The notes under the pieces were generated by a model. The model made no database searches. It was not told the DNA's origin and was given only the letters and a program-made list of their open reading frames with translations. This document shows, piece after piece, positions 31,609 through 39,680 of a DNA stretch of 56,843 bases. The stretch spans positions 1-56,843 of the forward strand of contig JAJSLI010000015.1 of the NCBI GenBank assembly GCA_021272315.1, in the 5' to 3' direction. The translations under genes and the position numbers were made by a program. The stretch's first letter is position 1; each line of letters opens with the position of its first letter. This DNA comes from Methylacidiphilales bacterium (lineage in GTDB: Bacteria > Verrucomicrobiota > Verrucomicrobiia > Methylacidiphilales > UBA1321).

Positions 31609-33675
31609 TTATGCAGGTTTTATCCGCTTTTGCAACGCCTCGACCAGCGTCTGATCCAGCATGGCCATCTCAATCGGTTTGAGCAGGTGGGCGTCAAAGC
31701 CGGCTTCCGCCGCCGCCCGGATGTCCTGCTCCCGGCCCAGCCCGCTCAGCGCAATCGCCACCACATCGTGAAATTCGGACCGGGTCCGAAGCCGGATCAT
31801 CAGTTCGAGGCCTGAAATCCCCGGTAGTCCGATGTCGGAAATGATGATGTCAGGCCACTCGCGCACGGCCAGTTCGAGTGCCTCCTCTGCGCTGGACGCT
31901 GCGATCACCTGGCATCCGCGTCGCTGGTAAATACGCTGCAGAGCCTCACGCGTGTCGGTCGCATCTTCCACCACCAGCAGCCGCTTGTCTTTGAGCAGGA
32001 TCAGATCCAGTGGCGGTTTCACCGCCACATCTTGGGGCAAGGAGAAATCGATCTCAGGAGGTGTCAGCCGCGGCAGCCAGAGCGTGAACGTCGCGCCCTG
32101 ACCCGGGCCGGGGCTTTCGGCCAGCAATCCGCCTCCATGCAGTTCCGCCAGCGAACGCGCCACCGTCAATCCCACGCCCAGCCCGCCCACGCTCTCAGTT
32201 CGCTGCGTGAGTGACTGGTGAAACATCTCGAAAATCTTGTCGATCTCACCCCGCTTCAGGCCCGCCCCGTTGTCGGTGACCGCGATCCGAACCTCGTTCT
32301 CGGTAACCGCCACCCGCACCGTGATTTTTCCGCGCGGATCGGTGAACTTGATGGCATTGTTGATCAGGTTTGTCAGCACCTGCGCCAGGCGCGGCGGATC
32401 GATCTCAAGTTCCACCGGCTGGGTGGAGGGGATGAAGGTCATGCCGAGGCTTTTTCGCTGCCATGCCGGACGCATCGTCTCGAGGGTTGCGCGGGTCCAC
32501 TCGTTCATTTCCACCTTTTCGCGCGCCAGCCGCAGCTTGCGGTTCATGACGGCGGAAAGGTCGAGTAGTTCGTCGATCATGCGCGAGAGAGCGCGCGCAT
32601 TGCGGTCGATGACGTTCACATTGCGGACCTGCTCCTGCCCGAGCTGTGGATCGGTAGCGAGCAGGTGCGCGCACGAAATCACCGGCGTCAGCGGCGTCCG
32701 CAACTCATGACTCAGCGTGGCGAGGAACTCATCCTTGAGCCGCGCTGCCTCGTGCAGTTTCTGGTTCTTATCTTCCAGTTCGCGTGTCTTTTCCGCCACG
32801 CGTTCTTCCAGCCCGACATTGGCTCCGCGCAGCGCTTCCTGCTGCTCTGAAAGCCGGCTGTTCTTTTCTTCGAGCTCAAGTTGGTTGCGCAGGATGTTGG
32901 CGGCCATTGCGTTGAATGTTTCGCCCAGACTTTCAATCTCATCGCCGGAATGGATGTGAACGCGGACGGTGTAGTCGCCTGCCTGCAGCCGCCGCACCGC
33001 CCCGGCCAACGCCTGGATCGGACTGATGATCGAGTTGGAAATCAACAATTGCAGGACGATGGTGACGATCGTCACCGTGCCGACCCCAATCCACATCATC
33101 GTTACGCGGCTCTGGGCTTCATTCGCTTCGTCTTCTTTCAGTCCGGCCAGCGTCGTCTCGATCTCGTGGCGGACCGTGGTGGTCGCCGTATCGATCTGGG
33201 CCAGCAGGTCGGTTCCATGCGCACTCAGTTGTTCGAGATCCGGCGGTTTGAGACCCGGGTGATCCACCGTCGCCGCACCCACCTCGTCAATCCATTGTTG
33301 GACGAGGCTGCGGCGACTGGTTTCTGCGGGACTGGCTAGGAGAAACGGGCTGTTGAGCGAGGCGAGATTGTCCTCCACCTGTTGGCGGGTCTGGTTGAAG
33401 AGGGCCAAGTCGTGAGGGTCGGTCCCCTTTTGGTAACTGCGCCGTTCGGCGTCCATCGCCCGGAGAAGCGCAGGCAGGGTGTTCAGACTTTCCAACTCGG
33501 TCTCTGCCGCCTGGGCGACCGGAGTGTAGCTCTCCACGCTGTTGAGTGAGATGACAAGGTAGATCGCCAGCACCAGCAGCAGGGCGAGATGGATCAGCAG
33601 ACTCAAAACAAGCCGCCACACCAGGCGCACTTTGATCCTGGGCGTTTCTTTGCGGGCATCGTTCGGTTGGCTCAA
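31609..33675 (-). CDS. Hybrid sensor histidine kinase with receiver domain
   Basis: 688 residues. Two helices (22-43 and 193-213) bracket a helical periplasmic sensor of about 150 residues; HAMP (about 214-266, ISPIQALAGAVRRLQAGDYTVRV), a coiled coil (266-310), HisKA with phosphorylatable His323 (FLATLSHELRTPLTPV), HATPase with Asn440 (NLINNAIKF), VTDNGAGL and GGLGVGLTVARSL, then a receiver domain (565-685) with Asp614 (IIISDIG) and Lys666. The receiver is C-terminal and has no output domain, so a separate phosphotransfer or response regulator is expected; none is adjacent. The periplasmic ligand is unknown. Single-gene unit. Confidence 0.95.
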   Translation of the reverse strand: MSQPNDARKETPRIKVRLVWRLVLSLLIHLALLLVLAIYLVISLNSVESYTPVAQAAETELESLNTLPALLRAMDAERRSYQKGTDPHDLALFNQTRQQVEDNLASLNSPFLLASPAETSRRSLVQQWIDEVGAATVDHPGLKPPDLEQLSAHGTDLLAQIDTATTTVRHEIETTLAGLKEDEANEAQSRVTMMWIGVGTVTIVTIVLQLLISNSIISPIQALAGAVRRLQAGDYTVRVHIHSGDEIESLGETFNAMAANILRNQLELEEKNSRLSEQQEALRGANVGLEERVAEKTRELEDKNQKLHEAARLKDEFLATLSHELRTPLTPVISCAHLLATDPQLGQEQVRNVNVIDRNARALSRMIDELLDLSAVMNRKLRLAREKVEMNEWTRATLETMRPAWQRKSLGMTFIPSTQPVELEIDPPRLAQVLTNLINNAIKFTDPRGKITVRVAVTENEVRIAVTDNGAGLKRGEIDKIFEMFHQSLTQRTESVGGLGVGLTVARSLAELHGGGLLAESPGPGQGATFTLWLPRLTPPEIDFSLPQDVAVKPPLDLILLKDKRLLVVEDATDTREALQRIYQRRGCQVIAASSAEEALELAVREWPDIIISDIGLPGISGLELMIRLRTRSEFHDVVAIALSGLGREQDIRAAAEAGFDAHLLKPIEMAMLDQTLVEALQKRIKPA

Positions 33676-33804
33676 GCGGTGACTACATTACCATGCCATC
33701 CTCTCTTCCGTCCATTTGGTTGCCGGGCTGAAACAGAGTCAGGGTCTGTCCCTAAATAGAAGCTTGGAATCGTTGGGAAGCGGCTCCAAAATCGCCCTCC
33801 CTCC

Positions 33805-36800
33805 ATGAAGCGTTCGTTCTGGTCCCTGGTGGCGGTACAAATTCAGGTTCTGCTGAATGACAACGGCGCCAAGCTCATGCTCATGACCCTGGGCGTGGCG
33901 GTCGCGCCTGAACTTTTTCCCGGCAATCCCGAATATGCCGAAATCAGCGGCAAGACTATTAAAACCGTCCTGGCAGCCATAATCATTCTGCCTTTCGTCC
34001 TCTTTGCTCCCACGGCTGGGTGGATTTCCGACCGTTTTTCCAAGCGCAACGTCATCGTCATGAGCCTCTGGGCCCAGTTCGGCATCATGGCCATGATCGG
34101 CCTTTCGCTCACTTTCCACCTGCTCGTCTTCGCCATTCTCGGCCTCTTCTTTTTGGGTCTCCAATGCGCTATTTTTTCCCCGGCCAAGCAAGGCATCATC
34201 AAGGAAATCGTCACCGCCACCAAGATCAGTTCTGCCGTCGGCGTCGTTGAGGTCACCGCCATTGCCAGCATGCTCGTCGGTGGCCTCGCCGGCGGCGCGC
34301 TCTTCGACTTCTGCCTCAGCACCCTCGACAGTCCGTGGCAGGCCGCCGAGGCGACTATGGCCGTGCTGACCGGCTTGGCCCTCCTTTCGCTCATCGCCGG
34401 CTACCAGATTCAGCCCACGCCCGCCCACACCAACCAGCCCTTCCGCATCGAGCTGCTTTGGGAGCACTTCGGCCAGTTACACGATGTCTGGCAGGAACCG
34501 CCGATCCGCCTCTGCGTTTTCAGCATCAGCTATTTTTACGGGCTGGCCGGAGCGCTTTACCTGACCCTGTTCGAAATTTCCGCCGGTGTCCACGGCAACG
34601 GGGTGGGTACCGCCATGCAGACCGGGCTCTACGCCGCGACGCTCGGCATCGGCATCATCCTGGGGAGCCTGCTCGTCACCCGCCTCACCACTCATCAGGT
34701 CGAGATCGGCCTTATCCCCATCGGCTCCTTCGCCCTCATCGGCGGCGCCATCCTGGCCGGGCTGAGCCGCACCAACAGCTTTTTCTTTTATGCCGCTCTT
34801 TTGGGCATGGGCCTTGCCGGCGCACTCTTTGTCGTTCCCCTCAACGCCCATCTCCAGGAACAGGTCAGGCCGGAACGGCGAGGACGCATCATGAGCGCTA
34901 ATATGCTCTTCGTGAATCTCTTCGGCATTGTCGCCGTCATCATCCAATACGTCATCTCTGCCCATTACGATATCTCAGCGAAACATCAGCTTCTCCTCTA
35001 CGCCATACCAACCGCCGCCGTCACCGCCTACATCATCTACGTTACGCCCGAGGGCCTCTTGCGCCTCGCGCTTGGCCTGCTTGGACGCACCTTTTACCGC
35101 GTCACCCCCGTCGGCCTCGAGTCGATGCCGGTCAGTGGCGGTGTTCTTCTCCTGCCTAACCACATCTCCTACGTCGACGCCATCATTCTCCAACTTGCCT
35201 GTCCGCGCCCCATCCGTTTTCTCGTCTATGACCAGATTTACCAGGTCCGTTCGTTGCGCTGGGGCTTGCGCCTGCTCGGCGCCATCCCCATCAGTCCGAA
35301 GAAAGCCCGGTCCGCCATTGAAACTGCCGTCAACGCTCTTGCCCGGGGCGAAGTCGTCTGTCTATTTCCCGAAGGCGCGCTTACCCGCACGGCCACGTTG
35401 CAGAAACTCAACCGCGGCTATGAGCTCATCGCCCGCAAGGCCCGTGTGCCCGTCATTCCCATCTGGCTCGAAAATGTCTGGGGCTCTGTCTTCTCCTACT
35501 ACGGGGGCGAGTTTTTCTGGAAGCTTCCCCGTGTCGTTCCGTTGCGTGTCTGGCTTTACTTCGGCGCCCCCATGACCGCCGCCGAAGCGACGCCCGAGGT
35601 CGTCCGCCGCAGCCTCTACGATCTCTCTGAGGCCGCTTTTCAGGCCCGGCCTGAACTTCGCTCCCATGTTGGCTACGAAAGCCTCCGCGGCCTCCGTAAA
35701 AAATTCTTCACCCCTGTCATCATCGACGCCTTTGCCGGTGGGCGCACCCTTACCGGCGGCAAGCTCCTTGCCGTTTCCATCGTTCTTTCCCTCTGGCTGA
35801 AGAAAAACGTGCCCGAAAGGCGAATCGGCATTGTTTTGCCGCCCGGCTTGGGCGCCACTATCGCCAATCTCGGAGTCATTCTCGCCGGCAAAATCCCGGT
35901 CAATCTCAACTTCACCGCGGGTCTTGCCGCCAATGAAAAGGCCATCGCCCGGGCCGGTCTTCGTCGGATCATTACCGCTGCCGCCATGCTCGATCAGGTC
36001 AAGGATTTCCCCTGGCCCGACAACCATGTTGACATTGCCGAACTTCTCAAGAGCTTTCCCCAGGACCAGTTGAAGCGCTGGGGTATTTTGGCCTTCATCT
36101 CGCCAGCCCCCGTCCTGCGCCGTCTCATCGGCCTGCCGCGCTGGGGCGACCACGAGGAAGCCGGTCTGCTGTTTACCAGTGGAAGCGTTGGTGAACCCAA
36201 GGGCGCCGTCCTCAGCCACCGCAACATCCTCGCCAACACCGCCCAGATTGCCGCCATCCTCGGCCAGACAAAACTCCAGTCGATCCTCGGCTGCCTGCCT
36301 GTTTTCCACAGCTTCGGTTTCACCGTCACCTTTTGGTGGCCGCTGCTCGGCGGCCCGCCCGTCATCACCTATCCGAGTCCCCTCGATGCCCAGAAGCTGG
36401 TGGAGATCATTGAACGCCATCGCATTGAACTTCTCCTTACCACCCCCACTTTTCTGCGCGCTTTCATCCGCAAGGGTCGGCCCGATCAGCTCAGTTCCCT
36501 GCGTATGGTGGTGACCGGTGCGGAAAAACTGCCACTTGAGGTTTTGCGCGATTTCGAGGACAAATTCGGCATCCGCGTCAGCGAAGGCTACGGCATGACC
36601 GAGGCCTCTCCTGCGGTTGCCGTCAATCTGCTCGATCAGCCGCCCTCGCGCCTCAACCCCGATGGCGTCGTGGGTCGTCGCGTCGGCAGCGTTGGACGCA
36701 TGCTTCCCGGCATCGCCGCCCGCATCCGCAACCCCGAGACCGGCGCCGACCTCTCCCTCTTCGAGCCAGGGATGCTCTGGCTGCGCGGCGCCAATATCTT

Positions 36801-37263
36801 CGAGGGCTACCTCGACGATCCCAGGCGAACCAGCGACGTTCTGCAGGACGGTTGGTACAAAACCGGCGATATCGGCCGTCTCGACGACGATGGCTTCCTC
36901 TTTATCGAAGGTCGGGTGAGCCGTTTTTCCAAGATCGCCGGCGAAATGGTTCCCCACCTTACCATTGAGCAAAAAATTACCGAGGCTTGGCGCGACGTCG
37001 GTCCTCACCATGAGGGTCCCGTGGCCGTTGTCATCGGCATTCCGGACGAAAAACGGGGCGAAAGCCTCGTTTTGCTCACCATCCTGCCCATCGAGCAGAA
37101 CGAGCTCCGCCAGAAACTTTCCGCTCAGGGTCTGCCCAACCTCTGGATTCCCAAGGTCATCAAGCGTGTCGCCGCCATCCCGCTCCTGGCCACTGGTAAG
37201 CTTGATGTCGCCGCCTGCCAACGCCTTGCCACCGAGGAGCCCTTGCCCGCTTCCGCCTCATGA
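33805..37263 (+). CDS. Fusion of MFS lysophospholipid transporter, acyltransferase and acyl-ACP synthetase
   Basis: 1152 residues and three domains. (1) MFS transporter, about 1-420, LplT-like (DRFSKRNVIVMSLWAQFG). (2) PlsC-type acyltransferase with H453-X4-D458 (NHISYVDAI) and FPEGALTRT from 521. (3) AMP-binding acyl-ACP synthetase, about 640-1150, with phosphate loop FTSGSVGEPKG from 790 and the motif GWYKTGDIGRLDDDGF near 1017. It corresponds to LplT plus Aas in one chain: importing lysophospholipid across the inner membrane and re-acylating it with fatty acid activated on ACP. The stop overlaps acpS by ATGA (37260-37263), tying ACP activation to the use of acyl-ACP. Long fusions of this type exist in other bacteria. 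Confidence 0.93.
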   Translation: MKRSFWSLVAVQIQVLLNDNGAKLMLMTLGVAVAPELFPGNPEYAEISGKTIKTVLAAIIILPFVLFAPTAGWISDRFSKRNVIVMSLWAQFGIMAMIGLSLTFHLLVFAILGLFFLGLQCAIFSPAKQGIIKEIVTATKISSAVGVVEVTAIASMLVGGLAGGALFDFCLSTLDSPWQAAEATMAVLTGLALLSLIAGYQIQPTPAHTNQPFRIELLWEHFGQLHDVWQEPPIRLCVFSISYFYGLAGALYLTLFEISAGVHGNGVGTAMQTGLYAATLGIGIILGSLLVTRLTTHQVEIGLIPIGSFALIGGAILAGLSRTNSFFFYAALLGMGLAGALFVVPLNAHLQEQVRPERRGRIMSANMLFVNLFGIVAVIIQYVISAHYDISAKHQLLLYAIPTAAVTAYIIYVTPEGLLRLALGLLGRTFYRVTPVGLESMPVSGGVLLLPNHISYVDAIILQLACPRPIRFLVYDQIYQVRSLRWGLRLLGAIPISPKKARSAIETAVNALARGEVVCLFPEGALTRTATLQKLNRGYELIARKARVPVIPIWLENVWGSVFSYYGGEFFWKLPRVVPLRVWLYFGAPMTAAEATPEVVRRSLYDLSEAAFQARPELRSHVGYESLRGLRKKFFTPVIIDAFAGGRTLTGGKLLAVSIVLSLWLKKNVPERRIGIVLPPGLGATIANLGVILAGKIPVNLNFTAGLAANEKAIARAGLRRIITAAAMLDQVKDFPWPDNHVDIAELLKSFPQDQLKRWGILAFISPAPVLRRLIGLPRWGDHEEAGLLFTSGSVGEPKGAVLSHRNILANTAQIAAILGQTKLQSILGCLPVFHSFGFTVTFWWPLLGGPPVITYPSPLDAQKLVEIIERHRIELLLTTPTFLRAFIRKGRPDQLSSLRMVVTGAEKLPLEVLRDFEDKFGIRVSEGYGMTEASPAVAVNLLDQPPSRLNPDGVVGRRVGSVGRMLPGIAARIRNPETGADLSLFEPGMLWLRGANIFEGYLDDPRRTSDVLQDGWYKTGDIGRLDDDGFLFIEGRVSRFSKIAGEMVPHLTIEQKITEAWRDVGPHHEGPVAVVIGIPDEKRGESLVLLTILPIEQNELRQKLSAQGLPNLWIPKVIKRVAAIPLLATGKLDVAACQRLATEEPLPASAS

Positions 37264-37640
37264 ATGTGCTCGGAATTGGCATGGATATCGTGGAGACGAA
37301 ACGCATCGCCGAATCGATCGAACGCTTCGGCGACCGTTTTCTCCAGCGTGTCTTCTTGGAGGGCGAAGTTGCCTATGCCAAGAGCATGAAATTTCCCCAT
37401 CTTCACCTGGCCGCCCGCTTCGCCGCCAAGGAAGCCATCAGCAAGGCCTTCGGCACCGGCATTGGTCGTGAACTAGGCTGGCGCGATCTCGAAATCGTCC
37501 GCGCCCCGGGTGGCGCTCCCAGTGTCAGGCTCCATGGCCGTGCCGAGGCCTACGCGAAATCGCGGGGCATTACCCAGGTCCTGGTCAGCCTCTCTCACAC
37601 CTCCGAGTATGGCGCCGCGAGCGCTGTTATTCTTGGTTGA
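37260..37640 (+). CDS. acpS: Holo-[acyl-carrier-protein] synthase
   Basis: 126 residues. Transfers 4'-phosphopantetheine from CoA to apo-ACP. Metal and substrate residues Asp9 (GIGMDIVE) and Glu58 (RFAAKEAISKAFGTG) are in place; the C-terminal VSLSHTSEYGAASAVI is typical. It begins inside the fusion gene's stop (ATGA), so the two are translationally coupled, a sensible pairing because the fused synthetase uses ACP. Full length for the family. No independent promoter seen. Confidence 0.95.
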   Translation: MNVLGIGMDIVETKRIAESIERFGDRFLQRVFLEGEVAYAKSMKFPHLHLAARFAAKEAISKAFGTGIGRELGWRDLEIVRAPGGAPSVRLHGRAEAYAKSRGITQVLVSLSHTSEYGAASAVILG

Positions 37641-37708
37641 CTGATACTTGTCCCCGGAATAACCCGTGGTTATGATAAGGTGACTTGGAACTCGAAATTA
37701 AAACAGCC

Positions 37709-38038
37709 ATGCCCAACACCAAAGAGCCCGTCATCGAAATCCATCCTAGCATCATGCTCAAAGGACAGCTCAGCATGGCCCGCGATGTTATCCTCACTGG
37801 TCGGTTCGAGGGCGATCTGCAAACTCGCGGACGTCTCACTGTCGCCGCGGGCGGCGTCGCCATCGGCACCATCGAAGCCGGCGCCCTCCAACTCGAGCCC
37901 GGCAACCAGGTGCAGGCCAAGGTTACGGTCGGCCAGCCTCAACAGCCCAAAATGCTCAACGTCGTCAAGAAAATCGGCAGCGGCAAATGGCCTTCGCGCC
38001 TTCGCAAGCTCAAGGAATTTGCCCTCGGCTTCAAGTAA
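37709..38038 (+). CDS. Bactofilin-like polymer-forming protein
   Basis: 109 residues from the ATG at 37709 (a TTG at 37685 would add 8 residues). Central right-handed beta-helix pattern: IMLKGQLSMARDVILTGRFEGDLQTRGRLTVAAGGVAIGTIEAGALQLEPGNQVQAKV, with the regular Gly/Val spacing of bactofilins (DUF583). Short N-terminus (PNTKEPVIEIHPS) and a basic C-terminus (GKWPSRLRKLKEFALGFK) that may bind membrane or DNA. Bactofilins polymerise without nucleotide to form cytoskeletal filaments. This one has only about four rungs, fewer than usual, so it may be a cap or partner for the larger protein encoded 12 bp downstream. Confidence 0.85.
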   Translation: MPNTKEPVIEIHPSIMLKGQLSMARDVILTGRFEGDLQTRGRLTVAAGGVAIGTIEAGALQLEPGNQVQAKVTVGQPQQPKMLNVVKKIGSGKWPSRLRKLKEFALGFK

Positions 38039-38050
38039 CCGGTTTACGCC

Positions 38051-38932
38051 ATGAGCAAGCCCAAACAAATCGAAGTCACGTGTCCCCATTGCCAGGGCAC
38101 GCAGACCGAACCCGAGGGAGCCATCTCCACCAATTGTCGCGCCTGCGGACGCTACTTCAAGATCGGTGCCGAACGCGAATCGCGCACCGTCCGGGCGCCC
38201 AAGGCCAACCGCGAGGTCTTCTGCGTCAAGTGTGGCGCGCCCAATCTCGTCGCCAGTGCCGCCCTCTCCACTCAATGCATCCGTTGTCTTCACTATCTCG
38301 AACTCGGCGACAAGGTCATCCGCGGCGTCCAGACCGGCAAACTTTATGCCTACGACGATGTGCTCTTCGCCGAGGGCTGTAACTTCAAGGGCATCGAGGC
38401 CACCGGACGACGGCTCGAGATTCGCGGCAAAGTCTTCAGCAAACTCCGCGCCACCGAGGAAATCATCGCGGCTGAAGGCTCCGAAGTCGCCGGCGAACTT
38501 CGCGCCCTCGTTGTCCGCATCGAGCGCGGCTCCAAGGTCAAGGTCCAGGTTCTCGAATGCGCCCGCCTGCTCGTCAGCGGCGAAGTCGAAATCACCGGCA
38601 CCCTCACCGCCTCCGAAATCGCCCTGAGCGACGGCGCCACCTTCACCGGCCAGCTCAACATTCACAACGCAAAACTCCAGGTCGGCGCCGGCGTCCACAC
38701 CCATTTCGATTCCATCACCTGTGGCGAACTCACCGTCGACGGCAGCGTCACCCTGGCCGGCTCGCTTTTCGCCGACCGCATCGTCGTCAACGGAGGAGGC
38801 ACTCTCAACAGCCCCCGCATCTGCGCCGCCGCCATCGAAGTCAATCCCGGCGGTTCTTTCCAGGGCCGCATCGAAAGATTTGTGCCGCGCGAAGTCCCGC
38901 CGGAGACCGTTCCCCAAGCCGAGGCGGCGTAG
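38051..38932 (+). CDS. Bactofilin-like protein with N-terminal zinc ribbons
   Basis: 293 residues. Four CxxC pairs, Cys11/14, Cys29/32, Cys58/61 and Cys76/79, form two zinc ribbons at the N-terminus; then a long beta-helix (about 100-275) with repeating IRGKVFSKLRA / VAGELRALVV / VSGEVEITGTLTAS / VDGSVTLAGSLFAD rungs and an acidic Pro-rich tail. The zinc-ribbon plus polymer-forming architecture suggests a filament protein with a docking head. It lies 12 bp after the short bactofilin gene, so they are probably made together. Function in shape, division or polarity is inferred from the family only. Confidence 0.83.
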   Translation: MSKPKQIEVTCPHCQGTQTEPEGAISTNCRACGRYFKIGAERESRTVRAPKANREVFCVKCGAPNLVASAALSTQCIRCLHYLELGDKVIRGVQTGKLYAYDDVLFAEGCNFKGIEATGRRLEIRGKVFSKLRATEEIIAAEGSEVAGELRALVVRIERGSKVKVQVLECARLLVSGEVEITGTLTASEIALSDGATFTGQLNIHNAKLQVGAGVHTHFDSITCGELTVDGSVTLAGSLFADRIVVNGGGTLNSPRICAAAIEVNPGGSFQGRIERFVPREVPPETVPQAEAA

Positions 38933-39014
38933 GGGAAACTGGGAAATCATCAAAGATTCAGCACGCCGCCGAAAAGGTGTCTGTTTTCTTTTTATAGCAT
39001 AACCCACAGCTTAA

Positions 39015-39395
39015 ATGAAAAGATTGTATAGATTGGGACTATTCGCGTTGGTGGTTTGCCTTTTTTTGGCGGAGGCCGTAGGGTTAGCGACATTTTATAC
39101 TAACCGCATGTTTAAGCTGGAGTTGTTTAACATGCGGGAATATCAAAAGGCACAGCTAGCATTAGTGATTGTCTCATTTCATTCTTATTACCATGAGTGG
39201 CCAGGTCCTCCAGGGCCCATAGACACGAATGTCTACCTGGAGCTTGTGGGCTATAAAGATGCAAAAATCAACACTCAACACATTGATTTTTTTGAAAAGA
39301 ATAATTGCGATGGAGATACGCTTGATGAAAACGGGCATGACTTTCTTTTTAAGCCCGACGACTCGATTGGCACTTGCTCTGTGTATGAATTATGA
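39015..39395 (+). CDS. Low-GC exported protein, possibly pseudopilin-like
   Basis: 126 residues. An N-terminal hydrophobic segment (5-27, LGLFALVVCLFLAEAVGLATFYT) acts as signal or anchor; the rest is soluble, ending KNNCDGDTLDENGHDFLFKPDDSIGTCSVYEL. The 'D..G.DF.F' end and an N-terminal helix followed by a short globular part recall pseudopilin-like proteins of this phylum, but the processing site and Glu5 are not clear. GC is markedly lower than in the flanks (codons TTT, TTA, AAT, GCA frequent), suggesting recent gain. It directly precedes a block of palindromic repeats. Confidence 0.5.
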   Translation: MKRLYRLGLFALVVCLFLAEAVGLATFYTNRMFKLELFNMREYQKAQLALVIVSFHSYYHEWPGPPGPIDTNVYLELVGYKDAKINTQHIDFFEKNNCDGDTLDENGHDFLFKPDDSIGTCSVYEL

Positions 39396-39476
39396 GGGAA
39401 AACGGGGACAGACACGGTTTTTTTCATTAATCCTGTTGCCGCGCTCAACGCGAACAAGGCTTTGTGGTTTGCAACC

Positions 39477-39680
39477 GGCCCGGAGGGCCGCCCGAAAATA
39501 GCCCAGCACTTTAGTGCTGGGTTGAGGAGTGGTCTCGGAAGAGTCCCGTCAGGGACGACAGAAAGCTTCTCCTTCCGTTCTGTCGTCCCTACGGGACTCC
39601 TTTTAAAGAGAGCCGGTCTTACCCAGCGCTAAAGCGCTGGGCTACTTTCGAATGTCCCTGCGGGACTCCTCTTCGAGAGC
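39477..39680. repeat. Mosaic of palindromic intergenic repeats, block 2
   Basis: Copy of part of the 21598-22066 mosaic. GGCCCGGAGGGCCGCCCG and AAAATAGCCCAGCACTTTAG match 21901-21940 almost exactly. The stem GCCCAGCACTTTAGTGCTGGG differs from the first block by compensating changes (CCGGCAC/GTGCCGG versus CCAGCAC/GTGCTGG), so base pairing is kept. A second long stem pairs AGTCCCGTCAGGGACGACAG with CTGTCGTCCCTACGGGACT, and a third, CCCAGCGCTAAAGCGCTGGG, follows. The block ends at the 3' end of the GAF kinase gene. Confidence 0.85.
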
